A DNA stretch of 64,000 nt from Notospermus geniculatus (Eukaryota; Nemertea; Pilidiophora; Heteronemertea; Lineidae): NCBI GenBank assembly GCA_002633025.1, contig NMRB01000311.1, forward strand, positions 355,959 through 419,958, in the 5' to 3' direction. Shown piece by piece: positions 11,442 to 22,601 of this stretch; within the stretch, counting starts at the first letter, position 1, and each line of letters starts with the position of its first letter. The notes below the pieces were generated by a model, which saw nothing but the letters and a program-made list of their open reading frames with translations, had not been told where the DNA came from and searched no databases. The position numbers and the translations under genes were made by a program.

Positions 11442-12309
11442 AATGATACACAATCCTTTCAGTATACCCTCCCTTTTCTTCTCCTGCTAGTCTATCTCTA
11501 GCTTTATCGCTTTCTGCTCCGTTGAGACCGGGTCGCTGCCAGACTCGTTTCCAAACATTGTCAATTTATTTATTTATTTATTTAATTTTTTCTCTCTGTC
11601 TTTCATTTGGCAAATGTATTCTCATATCTGTATACCGGTATCGTACATTACTCATCTCTGTATCAGTCAGCAATCTTTAGTTGCTGCACGTGTACATTTC
11701 CATTATCCTTTATTTTCGGGCAGCTCGAAAAGACGGATTCGATGGATTCTTGTAAAATAAAGCATATAATCACTTTTTTATATGCATTAATCTTTTTAGA
11801 AATATGACATATGTATAAGCTTTAAAGCCAACGTGTTATTTTCATTTATAATACGATTTTAAATCCATGCACAGTGAGGTTAATAAATCGGGTCTGATGT
11901 CCGGACTCAATGGGATTTTCCACAATGACTGAGCGCGTCATCTTGTTTTGTCGATGACGTCAACACAGTTGCGCTGTCGATCTCATCATCATGCTCATAG
12001 GCCTACATGTATATCGAGAATAACTAAAATGGCATAGGCCTACACGGGAAAACACAAAAAACGACGTGTTGATGAGAGCGGTACTGTCAATCGAGGTCCC
12101 TTGGATAATCAAATCCTACGGATGCGGTGTAATGTATTGTTTCAGATCCTAACCCAGCGGCGGTAGGTCTAATGTTTATTAGGCCCAGGCTAGGCCTATT
12201 TTTAGACTCATCATGATCATCTACCCTCCCAATACTTCGATTAACTTCTTGGCCCGTACTGCTTGGTTGATAGGACACGGGTACCAGTCTACTCTGGGAA
12301 TTCCACACG

Positions 12310-12570
12310 TGACGTCAAAACAAAGTTGTCCGCAGACCACGATCCGTCGAATCCGTCTTTTCGAGCTGCCCTCATGTTTGATTCCTTATTAATCTGTTGT
12401 TTCCTCATTGTATATATCTTTTATGTACAATCTGTAGGCCTATAGAATCTATATCTCTGTCCATCATAGCTATCTTTGTTTGTCCTAAGTTGGGCCAGTA
12501 ATGCCTCGGCGTTGGCCCTTTTGTACTTCTATCTTTAGTTTCACAATAAATGTATAACAACAACAAACAA
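12310..12570 (+). mobile_element. 5'-truncated LINE, 3' end fragment
   Basis: The terminal 80 bp match the 3' end of the LINE at 16.7-23.4 kb: a GGGCC..GCCTCGGC..GGCCC hairpin at 12492-12518, an AATAAA at 12545 and an A/C-rich tail. No coding sequence remains. The left boundary is uncertain. Confidence 0.7.
12492..12518 (+). other. Conserved 3' hairpin of the LINE (copy B)
   Basis: The outer stem GGGCC/GGCCC and inner stem AATGC/GCGTT enclose a CTCG loop, with a 3-nt bulge on the 5' side. The same fold occurs at 23350-23375 with a TTCG loop. Confidence 0.6.
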
Positions 12571-12945
12571 CGTGGCTCAGATGGGGGTGGGGCACCTCTT
12601 GACTCTCCTCTCCTATTTTGACCAACCTTCAGAGTCATACCCATCACCCTCAGCCGTTTGAACACCTTACAATCGATATCCTCCAAATAACATTTTCTTT
12701 CTTATTTTTCATTATATCATTAGTTATCAAAAAAAAAAGGAATTCGAATGTTGAATATTTGGAAGGCAACAGGAATAATGAGGTATGAGAGTCAGGCGCC
12801 ATGACTTGGGCTGTAGAAATAATGCCCGTGTCGGACGAGGTATCGGATACGGGTATGACGTCAAATGTTAAAGGTCCAATTTGCAAAGTTCTGGATCATC
12901 CAATGCAGCATGCTTGCAAATTCAATACAAAATTTAACCTTGTAC

Positions 12946-13150
12946 CTTTTTTACCTAGTATCCTTTTACCTGTACCTTTTTACCTAGTAGCCTACCTTTA
13001 TTACCTATTACCTTTTTACCTAGTACCTTTAAATGTACCTTTTTTACCTAGTTCCTTTATTACCTAGCACCTTTTTACCAGTACCGGTACCCTTTTACTG
13101 TACTTTTTTACCTATACCGTTTTTTACCTGTAACTTTTTTACCGTATATC
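12946..13150 (+). repeat. TACCTTTTTACC minisatellite
   Basis: About 200 bp are built of degenerate 10-17-bp units of the form TACCTTTTTACCTAG, strongly pyrimidine-rich on the plus strand. Confidence 0.85.
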
Positions 13151-14051
13151 ATGTAGTACAACGTCTAGGTCAAATGACTGCAAAGATGCTGCTAGTGGAT
13201 GGTCCACAACCTCACCCAGAAACCGTGAAGACAAAATTACGATGAAACGACGTGTGTTTTTGAGAAGCGACTCTGAATCATAATTTGTCATAGTCTTGTC
13301 ATGACACTCAAATTGTTTCAATCTCTCCTACATTGTACCCTCGCTCATTTGTTGAAGGGGTGGATAGTATACCATAGTAAGCCTTGAATATTTCAAGGTG
13401 AATAGGGCCCAGTTGGGCATTTCTGGATTAAGGGCGAGCCATCATTGTGAATTTTCATAGTGCTTCAATCCAGGCCCCTCTGAGAAAAGCAGTAAAGACA
13501 CCCCCACAAAGAAATTCGCCAAACATGAAAAACAGGTACAATTTTCTCAGAAAAGAAGCATGTAAATGACACATTCAGGTAGTGGCAGCAATGCCACAAA
13601 CCCATAGACCCTGGGGTGGCAAGGATGTCTTGACCAGCATTTCATAGACAGCATACACGCTCAGTACATTAGAAGAGAACCAGGAAGTAAAATCCAGATC
13701 CAATATGGCCGCCCTGTTTTTGGAAAATTGGCAGCATTTATGCAGTTCACTTGTGGAGTACTCTATGTCTGTTGAAAATAATGCTACCGAAAGGGGTGGA
13801 CTGGGTAGAAAAAACGACGAACTTTACGACACGCATGTTGTTTGATCTTCAAAGTGTGCCATTTTTTGGGAAAGTGTTCCGACAACTAGTCTTTTGTTTC
13901 AACTTATTAGCTAATTAGTGCGTTCCAAGATACATCTCATTCAATTCCTTTCGACTTATAGACCCCGCAGGTGCCTTCATTTCCGTCATATATCTTGTAC
14001 TTTTATGGTATTTTGACACCTTTTATTTACAACGCCTGGCCACGTTTCAAG
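13151..14051. other. No gene recognised
   Basis: No coding or RNA feature is supported in this stretch. Confidence 0.4.
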
Positions 14052-14224
14052 AATAGGAGCTGTCAGCGAGTTGACCACTAGGTGTCACTAGGGCCCAATT
14101 GAATGCATCTAGCGGACCCAGTCATTATCGATCGAGCAGCGATCATAATAGATTTCCCGTACATTTGGTCCGCTAAGACTGTGCTGCCATCTGTTAGCAA
14201 TATGCGCGGCTGACTGCTCCTATT
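14052..14224. mobile_element. MITE family A, full copy
   Basis: A 173-bp copy bounded by AATAGGAGCTGTCAGC and the inverted GCTGACTGCTCCTATT. The interior contains GAATGCATCTAGCGGACC and CTGCCATCTGTTAGC. It has no coding sequence. Confidence 0.85.
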
Positions 14225-14777
14225 CAAAACGTTGGCTCGCCCTTATTAGACCTAAAACTGACCGAAACAAAAATCGCCTAGTGGCAAATTCGAGTCGACG
14301 GATCACAACAGTTGATAATTATTCTGGCAGTGGAAGCCTGTGACTGCGTGTTTTGTCAGAAATATCAGTCCGGGAAATTTCCTTTAAAAGAAACGTTTCC
14401 GATTGGAGTTCTTGTGTATTCATAACTGATAACTGTTGGGCACTTCAAACAGTTCACTTCAGGGTGACAATACTTGCAATGTACAGCAACTGTTTAATTA
14501 TCACTATCAAATTATATATGTCGTCTTTCTTCATATTGTCATCAACTCGTCTCTACCTACCTTTTTTTCTGTTATTCCTGTCTACGTCGATGATTCGTGC
14601 ACATCGGCAGAGGAGGAAAGTCAGGCTACCGAAGGGTCCAGCTACATGTAATCAAGGCCATGATGAAACGATGGCTGTGACACAAAGGGTTCTAAGTGTT
14701 GTGTTTGTTTTCGTTGTTCTAGAGATGCCCGGCTCTCTCAACCAGGATGTAGGAATACAGATGAGATCAAACTTCGT

Positions 14778-15339
14778 AATTAGGTCACTGCCATGGATAA
14801 TTCGCGCATGCGCATTTTGCCGCTTTCCTTGGTCCAAGCCGGAAGTCGATGTTTTAATGGCTTTCAACGAAGGATTTGCGGGTGGGTCGCACATTTTGCC
14901 GTTTTCTGTGGGCTTTTCGCCCAGCTTTGTGTTTATAAGTGTGTGGGTCCTCGAGATAATCACTTGGTGCTCCTGGAAATCGTCACCATCATGAAAATCG
15001 GGTGAGATTTACAGAAAAATTCGCCCAGGTTCGGTCTCTGAATGGACAAAATGGCGATGCACGTGGCCGGTCGATCGCGAATTCACCCCATTCTTCGGTC
15101 AAACTTTGGGAAACCAGTGATTTTTCCGTTCCTCAACTGCTACCAGACCCGTTCACAGTGTAATTAAGGGCTCCCCTGCAGAAATATCGAAGAGAACCAC
15201 CAAAAATGCTGCCGATTGCCGGAATCCTTCGTTGAAACCAATGTAAACACACCAGCCTCCGCGTTGTCAAGGAAAATGGTTACTGCGCATGTGCGGGTTG
15301 CCAAGAAATCGCCATGACGTCATAAACGACGACCTAATT
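14778..15339. mobile_element. Inverted-repeat element with promoter-like motifs
   Basis: The ends are inverted AATTAGGTC. About 100 bp inside, both arms carry GGTTTCAACGAAGGATT-like sequence, so this is an imperfect long-TIR element of about 560 bp. It contains CGCGCATGCGCA (NRF1-like), CCGGAAGT (ETS-like), CACGTG and TGACGTCA (CRE-like). Those sites would suggest a promoter, but their position in mirrored arms makes a transposon origin likelier. Confidence 0.55.
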
Positions 15340-16264
15340 TGAACTGATCGATACAATGACTATTCGTCTTTAACTACATTTCACAGGCCATAGAAATTTT
15401 ATGCTACTTCTTCAATGGTGGAAACCTGTCGAAACGCGACATAGTCCATGAGCCAGACTGATTTTAAGTACCAACTTGCAGAACAGATCCAACATGGATT
15501 TTTGATCAGTCTGATGCCTGAGGTGTCTGAAATCACGTGATGGGCATTTCAATTCAGTAGCTTTATTCTCCTAATTTTAATTAATACAATTAAAATTGTA
15601 TGTGTTCTTTTTAATATCTGTGTTGTTGGTCACTATGGTAGGCCCCTATCTGTAGTAGTATAGGTTGCCATGGAAACCATAATGGTATTTGGGGTGCAGT
15701 TCAGTATGTTTCCTCGGCCTCATCATCCAAGTCATCCAACGTACGACTAACTTCACCTAATTTTAGTAGAATGTGAGATCAGGCAAAGATCCAGAATTGT
15801 CCATGACCATATTTCCAACGTCCGTGGTATTCAAAATGCCCCATTCTGGATGTTCCTGTCGCAATGGTGCTGCCTCTTTGTCGTCATTTTGTCTGAGATT
15901 TGCAATGTATTCTGTTTCATCTACTTTCGCGCATTTCAGTATTTCAGAATGTGAAGCCGTCATCTCAATTTTTTTGAAGTATGCAATTTTTCGGTTTCTG
16001 ACTCTTCTGATGGTACCAAATCACTGTCTCTTAGATGTCCCCGAGTGACACCACTTGTCTCCTGTTCCGCCTCTATTGAGTATTGGCAGGGAAATCTGGC
16101 ATGAGGAGGCCCAGAAGACCAATGGCGCACTCAAGGAAGAAAAAATGGGCGGGTTGGGGGAATCGAAACAATACCCGCACAGCCCGAGCACCCAACCCCC
16201 TTACTCCTGCCTTGCCTCACAACCCTTACTCTGTGTACCCTTGTTCCCGCGCCCAACACCAGAA
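15340..16264. other. No gene recognised
   Basis: No supported gene. The short frames on both strands near 15763-16334 look non-coding. Confidence 0.4.
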
Positions 16265-16690
16265 TGAATGAGATATCCGCCGGATATCCGCGTTTTAAAA
16301 TAAAACGCGGGTATTCGAAAACGCGGATATCCAAAAAAATAAATAACGATATACTAAATATTTGGTTGTCGAGGTATTATAGACATAATACAACTCAAGA
16401 TATAACACAGTAAAAAAGGGGTGTAACCCTTACACCGAAAATCGGTGTTCCCTTTCCGAAGACACTACTTTTCGGTGTTCATAACGGTGTCGACCCTCTT
16501 GAACACCGAAAACTGGTGTACCCCGCGTTTGCCAACACCAGAAACTAGTGTCAAGGCCAATCAACACCGAAAACCTTACACCGAAAATCGGTGTTCCATT
16601 CCGTGGACACTACTTTTCTTTGTTCAACGGTTTCGACCCCCTTGAACACCGAAAACTGGTGTACCCGGCTTTTTCCCCAACACCAGAAAT
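16265..16690. repeat. Palindromic and tandem ACACCGAAAA repeats
   Basis: At 16265-16335 there is an inverted repeat around GCGGATATC and GCGTTTTA. From about 16405 to 16690 a unit of roughly 150 bp is present twice, each with ACACCGAAAATCGGTGTTCC, GACACTACTTTTC, ACACCGAAAACTGGTGTACC and AACACCAGAAA. It is probably a MITE-like satellite bordering the LINE. Confidence 0.65.
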
Positions 16691-16873
16691 TAGTGAATTA
16701 AATTGTGATTCAAGATGGCGGATTAATGTGAAGCATTTTACGGCTGTGGGAGTAATTTTGGTCATTTTCTACCGCTACGTTCTATCAGGATCTCTTCGTT
16801 TGGCCTTAACTAGTGTCGTAAACCTTGCTGGATACTGTGGTGCAAAATTCTCTAGTCTCTTAGTTTTTTCACC

Positions 16874-17632
16874 ATGCCTAGGACGCTACAAAGTATGAAA
16901 GAGGCGAAGGCCCGTGAACTGGGCGATCTCGAAAACGCATATCAGTGCCATAGCTTCGAAGATATCAGTAAGTGCTTTGCGTTAATGCACTCTGAACTGA
17001 CCGCAAATATTTGTAGCATTGCCACCGAAGTGCTAGACCTCAAAACCCGGCTGGACGTCATAGAGGAGAAACAGGCTGGTGTGAAATGCGATGTAGACAC
17101 AACCAAATCTCTACTGAAATCCGACGTGGAGAGCTCAAAAGCTGAACTAAAGTCCGATCTAAAGACATTGTCTGAGGTCGTCGATAACAAGCTCACGAAA
17201 CTAGAGATCTGGGGACGCAAATGGAATTTAGTCCTCAAAGGTATCCCCGGGAACCTCGATGAGACCAGCTCTGCAACTAGGAAAGCAGCAAAGAACTTTA
17301 TGCGCAACGACCTAAAACTTCCCATTGATACGGTAAACGCAATCCCCTTTGCCGCAGCTCACCGCCTGCCGGGCGGCCGAGATGGTAAAAAGAATATCAT
17401 TGTCCGTTTTGTGGACCTTGGGGACAGAGACCTAATTCTAAATGCGACAAGGAATCTTGCCAGGGGCTCTGGCCTCGCCGTCGTAACTGATCTGCCCCCT
17501 AAAGTAGCAAAGCTACGCGGTGAACTACTGCATCAGCGTTATCAAATGCCCCCTGAAGAGCGCAGACTTTTTAAAGTGCAGCAGATCAAGGAGGCCCCCT
17601 TTGTGGTCTTGAACCGTCACATCCGTGCCTGA
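16874..17632 (+). CDS. LINE ORF1 protein (coiled coil plus RRM-like)
   Basis: 252 residues from an ATG in good context (CACCATGC). Residues 1-115 are helical with heptad-like spacing and alternating charge (coiled coil). Residues 110-185 (KWNLVLKGIPGN to FVDLGDRDLIL) resemble the RRM of L1-type ORF1 proteins, and the C-terminal part (LPPKVAKLRGELLHQRYQ) resembles the CTD. Such proteins bind element RNA as trimers and act as nucleic-acid chaperones. The frame is intact although ORF2 is broken. It is followed at once by the first duplicated spacer unit. Confidence 0.75.
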   Translation: MPRTLQSMKEAKARELGDLENAYQCHSFEDISKCFALMHSELTANICSIATEVLDLKTRLDVIEEKQAGVKCDVDTTKSLLKSDVESSKAELKSDLKTLSEVVDNKLTKLEIWGRKWNLVLKGIPGNLDETSSATRKAAKNFMRNDLKLPIDTVNAIPFAAAHRLPGGRDGKKNIIVRFVDLGDRDLILNATRNLARGSGLAVVTDLPPKVAKLRGELLHQRYQMPPEERRLFKVQQIKEAPFVVLNRHIRA

Positions 17633-17633
17633 G

Positions 17634-18248
17634 GTTACAGACAGTCATGTTCCATACATATATTTGAACTCTGCGTAAACTGTACAGTTTTTTACTTCTC
17701 TTCAACAAATACTTTTGGTAATGTCTTTTGCTGCCCTACCTAAAGTTACTCATTACTTGAGTGATAGATTGAGATGGTTCCTGTTTTTGCCTCATATTTA
17801 CGTGGGGACCGTGCCGGTGTACTATCTGCCGATGCCTTCTTCAACAGCGTACCCTTTGGTACTTATACATGTACATAAAACGCGCTACGCCCAAGTACAT
17901 TCTTCTTTGACCCTTTAGTTGTGCTCCCTGTTTTCATGCATGGTTACAGACAGTCATGTTCCATACATATATTTGAACTCTGCGTAAACTGTACAGTTTG
18001 TTACTTCTCTTCAACAAATACTTTTGGTAATGTCAATTTGCTGCCCTGTCTAAAGTTGCTCATTACTTGAGTGATAGATTGAGATGGTTCCTGTTTTTTG
18101 CCTCATATTTACGTGGGGACCGTGCCAGTGTACTATCTGCCGATGCCTTCTTCAACAGTGTACCCTTTGGTACTTATACATGTACATAAAACGCGCTACG
18201 CCCAAGTACATTCTTCTTTGACCCTTTAGTTGTGCTCCCTGTTTTCAT
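17634..18248 (+). repeat. 307-bp tandem duplication in LINE spacer
   Basis: Two adjacent units begin GGTTACAGACAGTCATGTTC (17634 and 17941) and are nearly identical through GTTGTGCTCCCTGTTTTCAT. They directly follow the ORF1 stop. No frame runs through them. Confidence 0.9.
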
Positions 18249-18489
18249 GCACCTGTTTTACCAATGCATTGAAGAAACCACGAACTTCTCGTGTCAACCC
18301 TTGTTGTTAGCGCAGATTAGTATTCTCTCCAGCTTAATTTATATCCCAAGCCCTCAGATTATGTGTGGCTTTTAAATAGCCTAATATATATCTGTTATTT
18401 GTCACTCTGCCTTGCATTAATACCTCCTGTCACAGATCGTTGTTCATGTATAGCCTGTCATGCCTGTGGTTTTCGTCTGACCTTAGTGA

Positions 18490-19010
18490 TTGTCCTCAGG
18501 AGGTGACTCGGCCCTGCTTGTAAACACTAACTGCTTGGCTTATTACCATCACCAGGGGTTACTGCGATCAGACAGGGCTGATTAACCTCTATAAACTGTA
18601 ATATATGGTCCGTCCATTAAACAGAATATGCAATCATGTTCAGAATACGTACCTTATCCCATTAGTCTGCAATTGCCGTGTGCCTCCGAAATGCTGACAT
18701 TCAGCTGAATTTCATTTTGATAATTTTGGCGGTCATCGAGTCATCGCGCCATCGAGTCTTCGCGTCATCGAGTCAAGTACAACAAGCCGTCCTCAGGAGG
18801 TGACTCGGCCCTGCTTGTAAGCACTGACTGCTTGGCTGTGCGTAGGTTCTTATTACCATCACCAGTGGTTACTGCGATCAGGCGGGGCTGATTTACCTCT
18901 GTAAACTGTAATATATGGTCCGTCCATTAAACAGAATATGCAATCATGTTCAGAATACGTACCTCATCCCATTAGTCTGCAATTGCCGTGTGCCTCCGAA
19001 ATGCTGACAC
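18490..19010 (+). repeat. Second duplicated block in LINE spacer
   Basis: CCTCAGGAGGTGACTCGG (18495 and 18791) and CCATTAAACAGAATATGC (about 18614 and 18922) recur with a 296-308-bp period. The second unit has a small insertion (TGCGTAGGTTCT). Period and position suggest repeated internal promoter or leader units upstream of ORF2. Confidence 0.8.
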
Positions 19011-19199
19011 CGTTTACTGACTGTCACTCATTTGAGGCTTCTTGCCTTTTCCCTTTGCCTTTGTATCATGTGCCCCATGTGGCTAGATCCTATGTTTTTT
19101 TCTTATCTATCCATTTAGTTACTTGTATGCTTGTTGTTAATCACACTCACGTTCCCATGACCATGGCAGCCTCAGATTATTTTTCCCATGTAATTTTCG

Positions 19200-19730
19200 A
19201 TGTCGGTTGAACTACAATTATGGAGGGCTAGGATAGGAAATTTTAATTCTAAATCACGTCCTGCATATAGCTGCAAAAAGCGGAAGCATCAAGGATGCGC
19301 GGCAAACTTGTCCAAAGTTCAAAACCTTCATTTTTTCATAATATTGGTATTGCTAAATGTATATTTCATCTTAGCAACCACTCCGAACTTCGCTTATAAT
19401 CTATTAGTTTTTGTAATGCCAATCATCTTTTGTGTGCTTGGTATTTTGTTTAGCAACCTGGTATGTCTTGTATTTCCAGTGTTAGTGGTGACGTTTGTAT
19501 TATCCAATGTTAAACATGCATGTTGTCCTAGGTCTTTGACCCTTAGTGTGGGACTTTTTAGTGTTGTAGCTGTATTTGTACCTCATATTTTTCCATTGAC
19601 TGTCATGATTTCTCATCCCGATATTGCAAAGCAGCTGCTTATTCTCTCTAATGACATCGAGACCAACCCAGGTCCAATGAATACATACATGAATCATTAT
19701 CGGTTCATAGACGTGTTGACCTCGAAGACA
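19200..19730 (+). CDS. LINE ORF2 N-terminus: polytopic membrane leader with 2A peptide
   Basis: Starts at the ATG at 19200. Residues 1-41 are basic. Residues 42-137 contain three to four hydrophobic membrane-length segments (about 43-58, 65-85, 86-104, 116-136), and residues 152-159 read DIETNPGP, the 2A consensus. 2A-like peptides make the ribosome skip between the final G and P, releasing the upstream chain. They are known at the N-terminus of some APE-type LINEs, notably in sea urchin. The membrane leader is unusual for a LINE. About 17 codons after the 2A the frame runs into the MITE at 19731. The N-terminal half of the endonuclease expected here is not seen, so there is also a deletion. 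Confidence 0.7.
19653..19676 (+). other. 2A-like ribosome-skipping motif
   Basis: These 24 bases encode DIETNPGP, matching D(V/I)ExNPGP exactly. The preceding residues (QLLILSN) are hydrophobic and helical, as in active 2A peptides. Skipping would occur before the last proline. The motif is in frame with the ATG at 19200. Confidence 0.85.
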
Positions 19731-19852
19731 ATGGGCCGTATTCTAGAAGCTTCCTTAAGTGTAAGGTCGAGCTTTAGCTATTGTTTGCACGGTAGAATAT
19801 AAACGATTAAGGTCGACCTTACACTTAAGGAAGCTTCTAGAATACGGCCCAT
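19731..19852. mobile_element. Fold-back MITE (GGGCCGTATT family) inside LINE
   Basis: 122 bp, almost a perfect palindrome, with arms starting ATGGGCCGTATTCTAGAAGC. It belongs with the copies at 26159-26557 and 32892-33014. It interrupts ORF2 just after the 2A region. Confidence 0.85.
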
Positions 19853-20142
19853 TAACTTTGAATCCATGTCGTTCGAAACGAAATTTAATCACAGGAAGAC
19901 CTTCTTAGCTCTGTACTACAGAAGTCCTTCCCAGTCAACAGTTGTCAGGGATCAATTTCTACAATCTTTTGAAAACAGCATACGTTTAGCTTTAAGTGAA
20001 GGCGGCGCTGTGTTCGTAGGTGGAGACTTCAACTGTAGAAGTAGAATGTGGTGGATCGATGATTCCGATTCAACGGAAGGTGACCATTTGTACCAAGTAG
20101 TCGTTTCTACTTCTCTTACTCAGCTGATCCATGAACCCACTA
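19853..20142 (+). CDS. LINE ORF2 endonuclease (APE type), C-terminal half, first part
   Basis: An open frame of about 95 codons contains LYYRSPSQS and VFVGGDFNCR, landmarks of the exonuclease-endonuclease-phosphatase fold in LINE ORF2. The GDFN aspartate and asparagine are catalytic in the family. The frame ends at the MITE beginning at 20143 and resumes in frame after it. The N-terminal catalytic residues of the domain are missing. Confidence 0.8.
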
Positions 20143-20302
20143 CACTCTAAAAACTAAAGAGTTAAAGTAACTCCTAAAGAGTTAAAGTAACTCCTAAAGA
20201 GCCTGTACAGTGAGTGCTCTTTAAAGAGCACTCACTGTACAGGCTCTTTAGGTGTTACTTTAACTCTTTAGGAGTTACTTTAACTCTTTAGTTTTTAGAG
20301 TG
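20143..20302. mobile_element. 160-bp palindromic MITE in LINE, TA target
   Basis: A nearly perfect palindrome with termini CACTCTAAAAACTAAAGAG and a TA duplication on each side (20141-20142, 20303-20304). The centre is GAGTGCTCTTTAAAGAGCAC. Removing the element and one TA leaves the endonuclease frame continuous, so it inserted into a LINE with an intact frame here. Termini and TA target suggest a Tc1/mariner-type transposase. Confidence 0.9.
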
Positions 20303-22601
20303 TAGGATAACCCCTACGAGCAAGTCATGTCTTGACCTTTTACTTTGTAATTATCCAGGTTTAGTTACTTCGACAGAAGTGTCTACTCCCATCGGGGGCT
20401 CTGACCATTGCACTGTATTAGCCAAGATTGAATCACAAAATATTGTAGCTGAACCTGGTGTGAAGAGAGTCTGGTACTATGACCGTGTCAATGTAAATGG
20501 CTTGAATGATGCCATCCGTGAACACGATTGGAACTCTGTAGCCACCATTAATGACGTTCATCAAGCGGCGGAATCATTTTGTGTTCACCTGATGAATTTA
20601 TTTGAACAGTTTATTCCTCATAAAGATAAGATGAGGAAATCCAGAGATATACCCTGGTTCAATGAACATATAAAAACAGCTATCAATAGAAGAGACAAAT
20701 TATATAAACGTTTCATCAAATCCAACTCTGTCGAGAATCAGTTACTATTTAAAACTCAGGCCAACCTTGTCTCGGAGATGGTGTCTGCAGCCAAGGGTCG
20801 ATACAAATCTAATCTTCTCGACTCACTGGGTACTTCGAAATCTGGCTCTCGAGATTACTGGTACTACATAAAAAAGCTAATGGGTTCAAAGTACTGTCCA
20901 GCTATTCCAATGCTCGAGTGCAATGGCATTGTGGCTGTGAGCGAGAAAGATAAGGCGTCCCTCTTACTCGGGAAATTCCTAACTAAGTTCCATCATAACC
21001 ATGATGAATCATACCTACCACGCTGTCCTTCACGCGCCTATGCTGGGTTGAATTCTGTTGCGATTAATCGTGACGCTGTGAACAAGATTTTAGTTCATCT
21101 GGATACCTCTAAAAGCGGTGGTGACGATGGTATTACCAATAAGATGTTGAAATTGGTAGCTAACAGCCTTGACCTTCCTCTTACCTCACTGCTTCAACGT
21201 TTGCTGTACTCGAACACCTTTCCTAAGTCTTGGAAGAGAGGTGTTATTGTGCCGATCTTCAAAAACAAAGGTTCTACTCACTGTGTATCGAATTACCGCC
21301 CTGTCACCTTACTCAATTCTCTCGCAAAAATCTTTGAACGTGTGATCTATCAGAGTATTTCAAATTACGTTATTGAACACGATATGATTTATCATTACCA
21401 ATCTGGTTTTATGAAAGGTCAGGACACAACCAAACAGTTACTTCACATCACGGATACAATTTTATCGGCTCGCCATTCTGGCTATGATGTTCGCGGTGTA
21501 TTTTTAGATATAGAGGGCGCATTCGATGCGATCCCTCACTACTTGCTTGTCCACAAGCTACGCACGTACGGCTTAGGTAATAACATTATTAATTTGCTAT
21601 CGTCCTATCTCTGTGATAGGGAATTAAAGGTTAAGATTAATGGGTCCTTCTCCGAATGGTCCGCTCCTGGTGTAATTAACAGCGGAGTCCCCCAGGGATC
21701 CATCCTCGGACCACTCCTATTCCTACTTTATATTAATGACCTCGCTGAGACTGTGATCAACTGCAAGTTATACCTGTATGCTGATGATTGTGCTTTATTT
21801 TTACCATTTGATCGTACGACCGCCATTGCCACCTCACATAACTTGGTCCAAAGTGACCTTGATAGAATTGATAACTGGTCAAAAATCTGGAAATTGAAAT
21901 TCAAGGGCAGTAAGAGTAAAGAAATGCTGTTCAAATCACCCTTAAGACCAGATATTCCCCTTCCCCTCCTTCTACTAAACCAAGAACCCATACCCAAAGC
22001 GAACTCTCATAAACACCTTGGTGTCATATTTGACTCTTCATTAAACTTTCATCAACATATTGAAAGCATCATTGTCAAATGCAATAATAAGCTGAATCCA
22101 CTTGTTTCGCTTGGTAGAAGTGTCAACTCTAGACACCTAGAACAAATGTATATGTCCTTCATTCTCCCTCATCTCGAATACGCCTCCCTCCTGTTCTGTA
22201 ATTCAAACGCTGAATATTTATCAAAATTAGACAGGATACATTACAGAGGTGCCCTTATCGTCAGTGGCTGTCTTCATGGCTCTAATTCAAACAAAGTTCT
22301 TAAATGTCTTGGCTGGCAAAGCCTCGCCTCCCGTAGGGAGGCTAAGCTTCTGTTACTGTTGTATGATAATGAAAATAACACACTACCACCTGTTCTTTCT
22401 GCCCTTTACAATCAATATAGAAACCCCATCATTGACAACCGACTCCGCCGCCAGAGAACCTATATCATACCCCCTCATACGTCACAATACCTTTGGCGCT
22501 CTGCTATTATATCTTCAATACGATCGTGGGAACTTCTGCCCCTGAACATTAGAACTCCTATTCTCGCAATTCCTTTAAATACAGTGTTAGAACTTATCTG
22601 A
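20303..22601 (+). CDS. LINE ORF2: endonuclease end and reverse transcriptase
   Basis: The frame is open from the MITE edge; the GTG at 20379 is not a start. It opens with the end of the endonuclease (CLDLLLCNYP, then GGSDHC, which carries the catalytic SDH motif). A linker follows, then the reverse transcriptase: NYRPVTLLNSLAKIFERV, VFLDIEGAFDAIPH, GVPQGSILGPLLFLLYIND, YADD (catalytic, about 21777) and HKHLGVIFD. RT copies element RNA at the nicked target. A one-base slip near 22567 moves the natural frame, so the stop at 22601 is artefactual and the protein continues in another frame. Confidence 0.92.

Noticed and set aside
14353-14994. 213-codon frame with hydrophobic stretches
   Set aside because: It starts at a non-ATG codon, has no recognisable motif and overlaps the inverted-repeat element at 14778.
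20379-20381. Start of the RT gene at 20379
   Set aside because: The codon is GTG and the frame is open upstream to the MITE; endonuclease sense continues across, so this is not a start.
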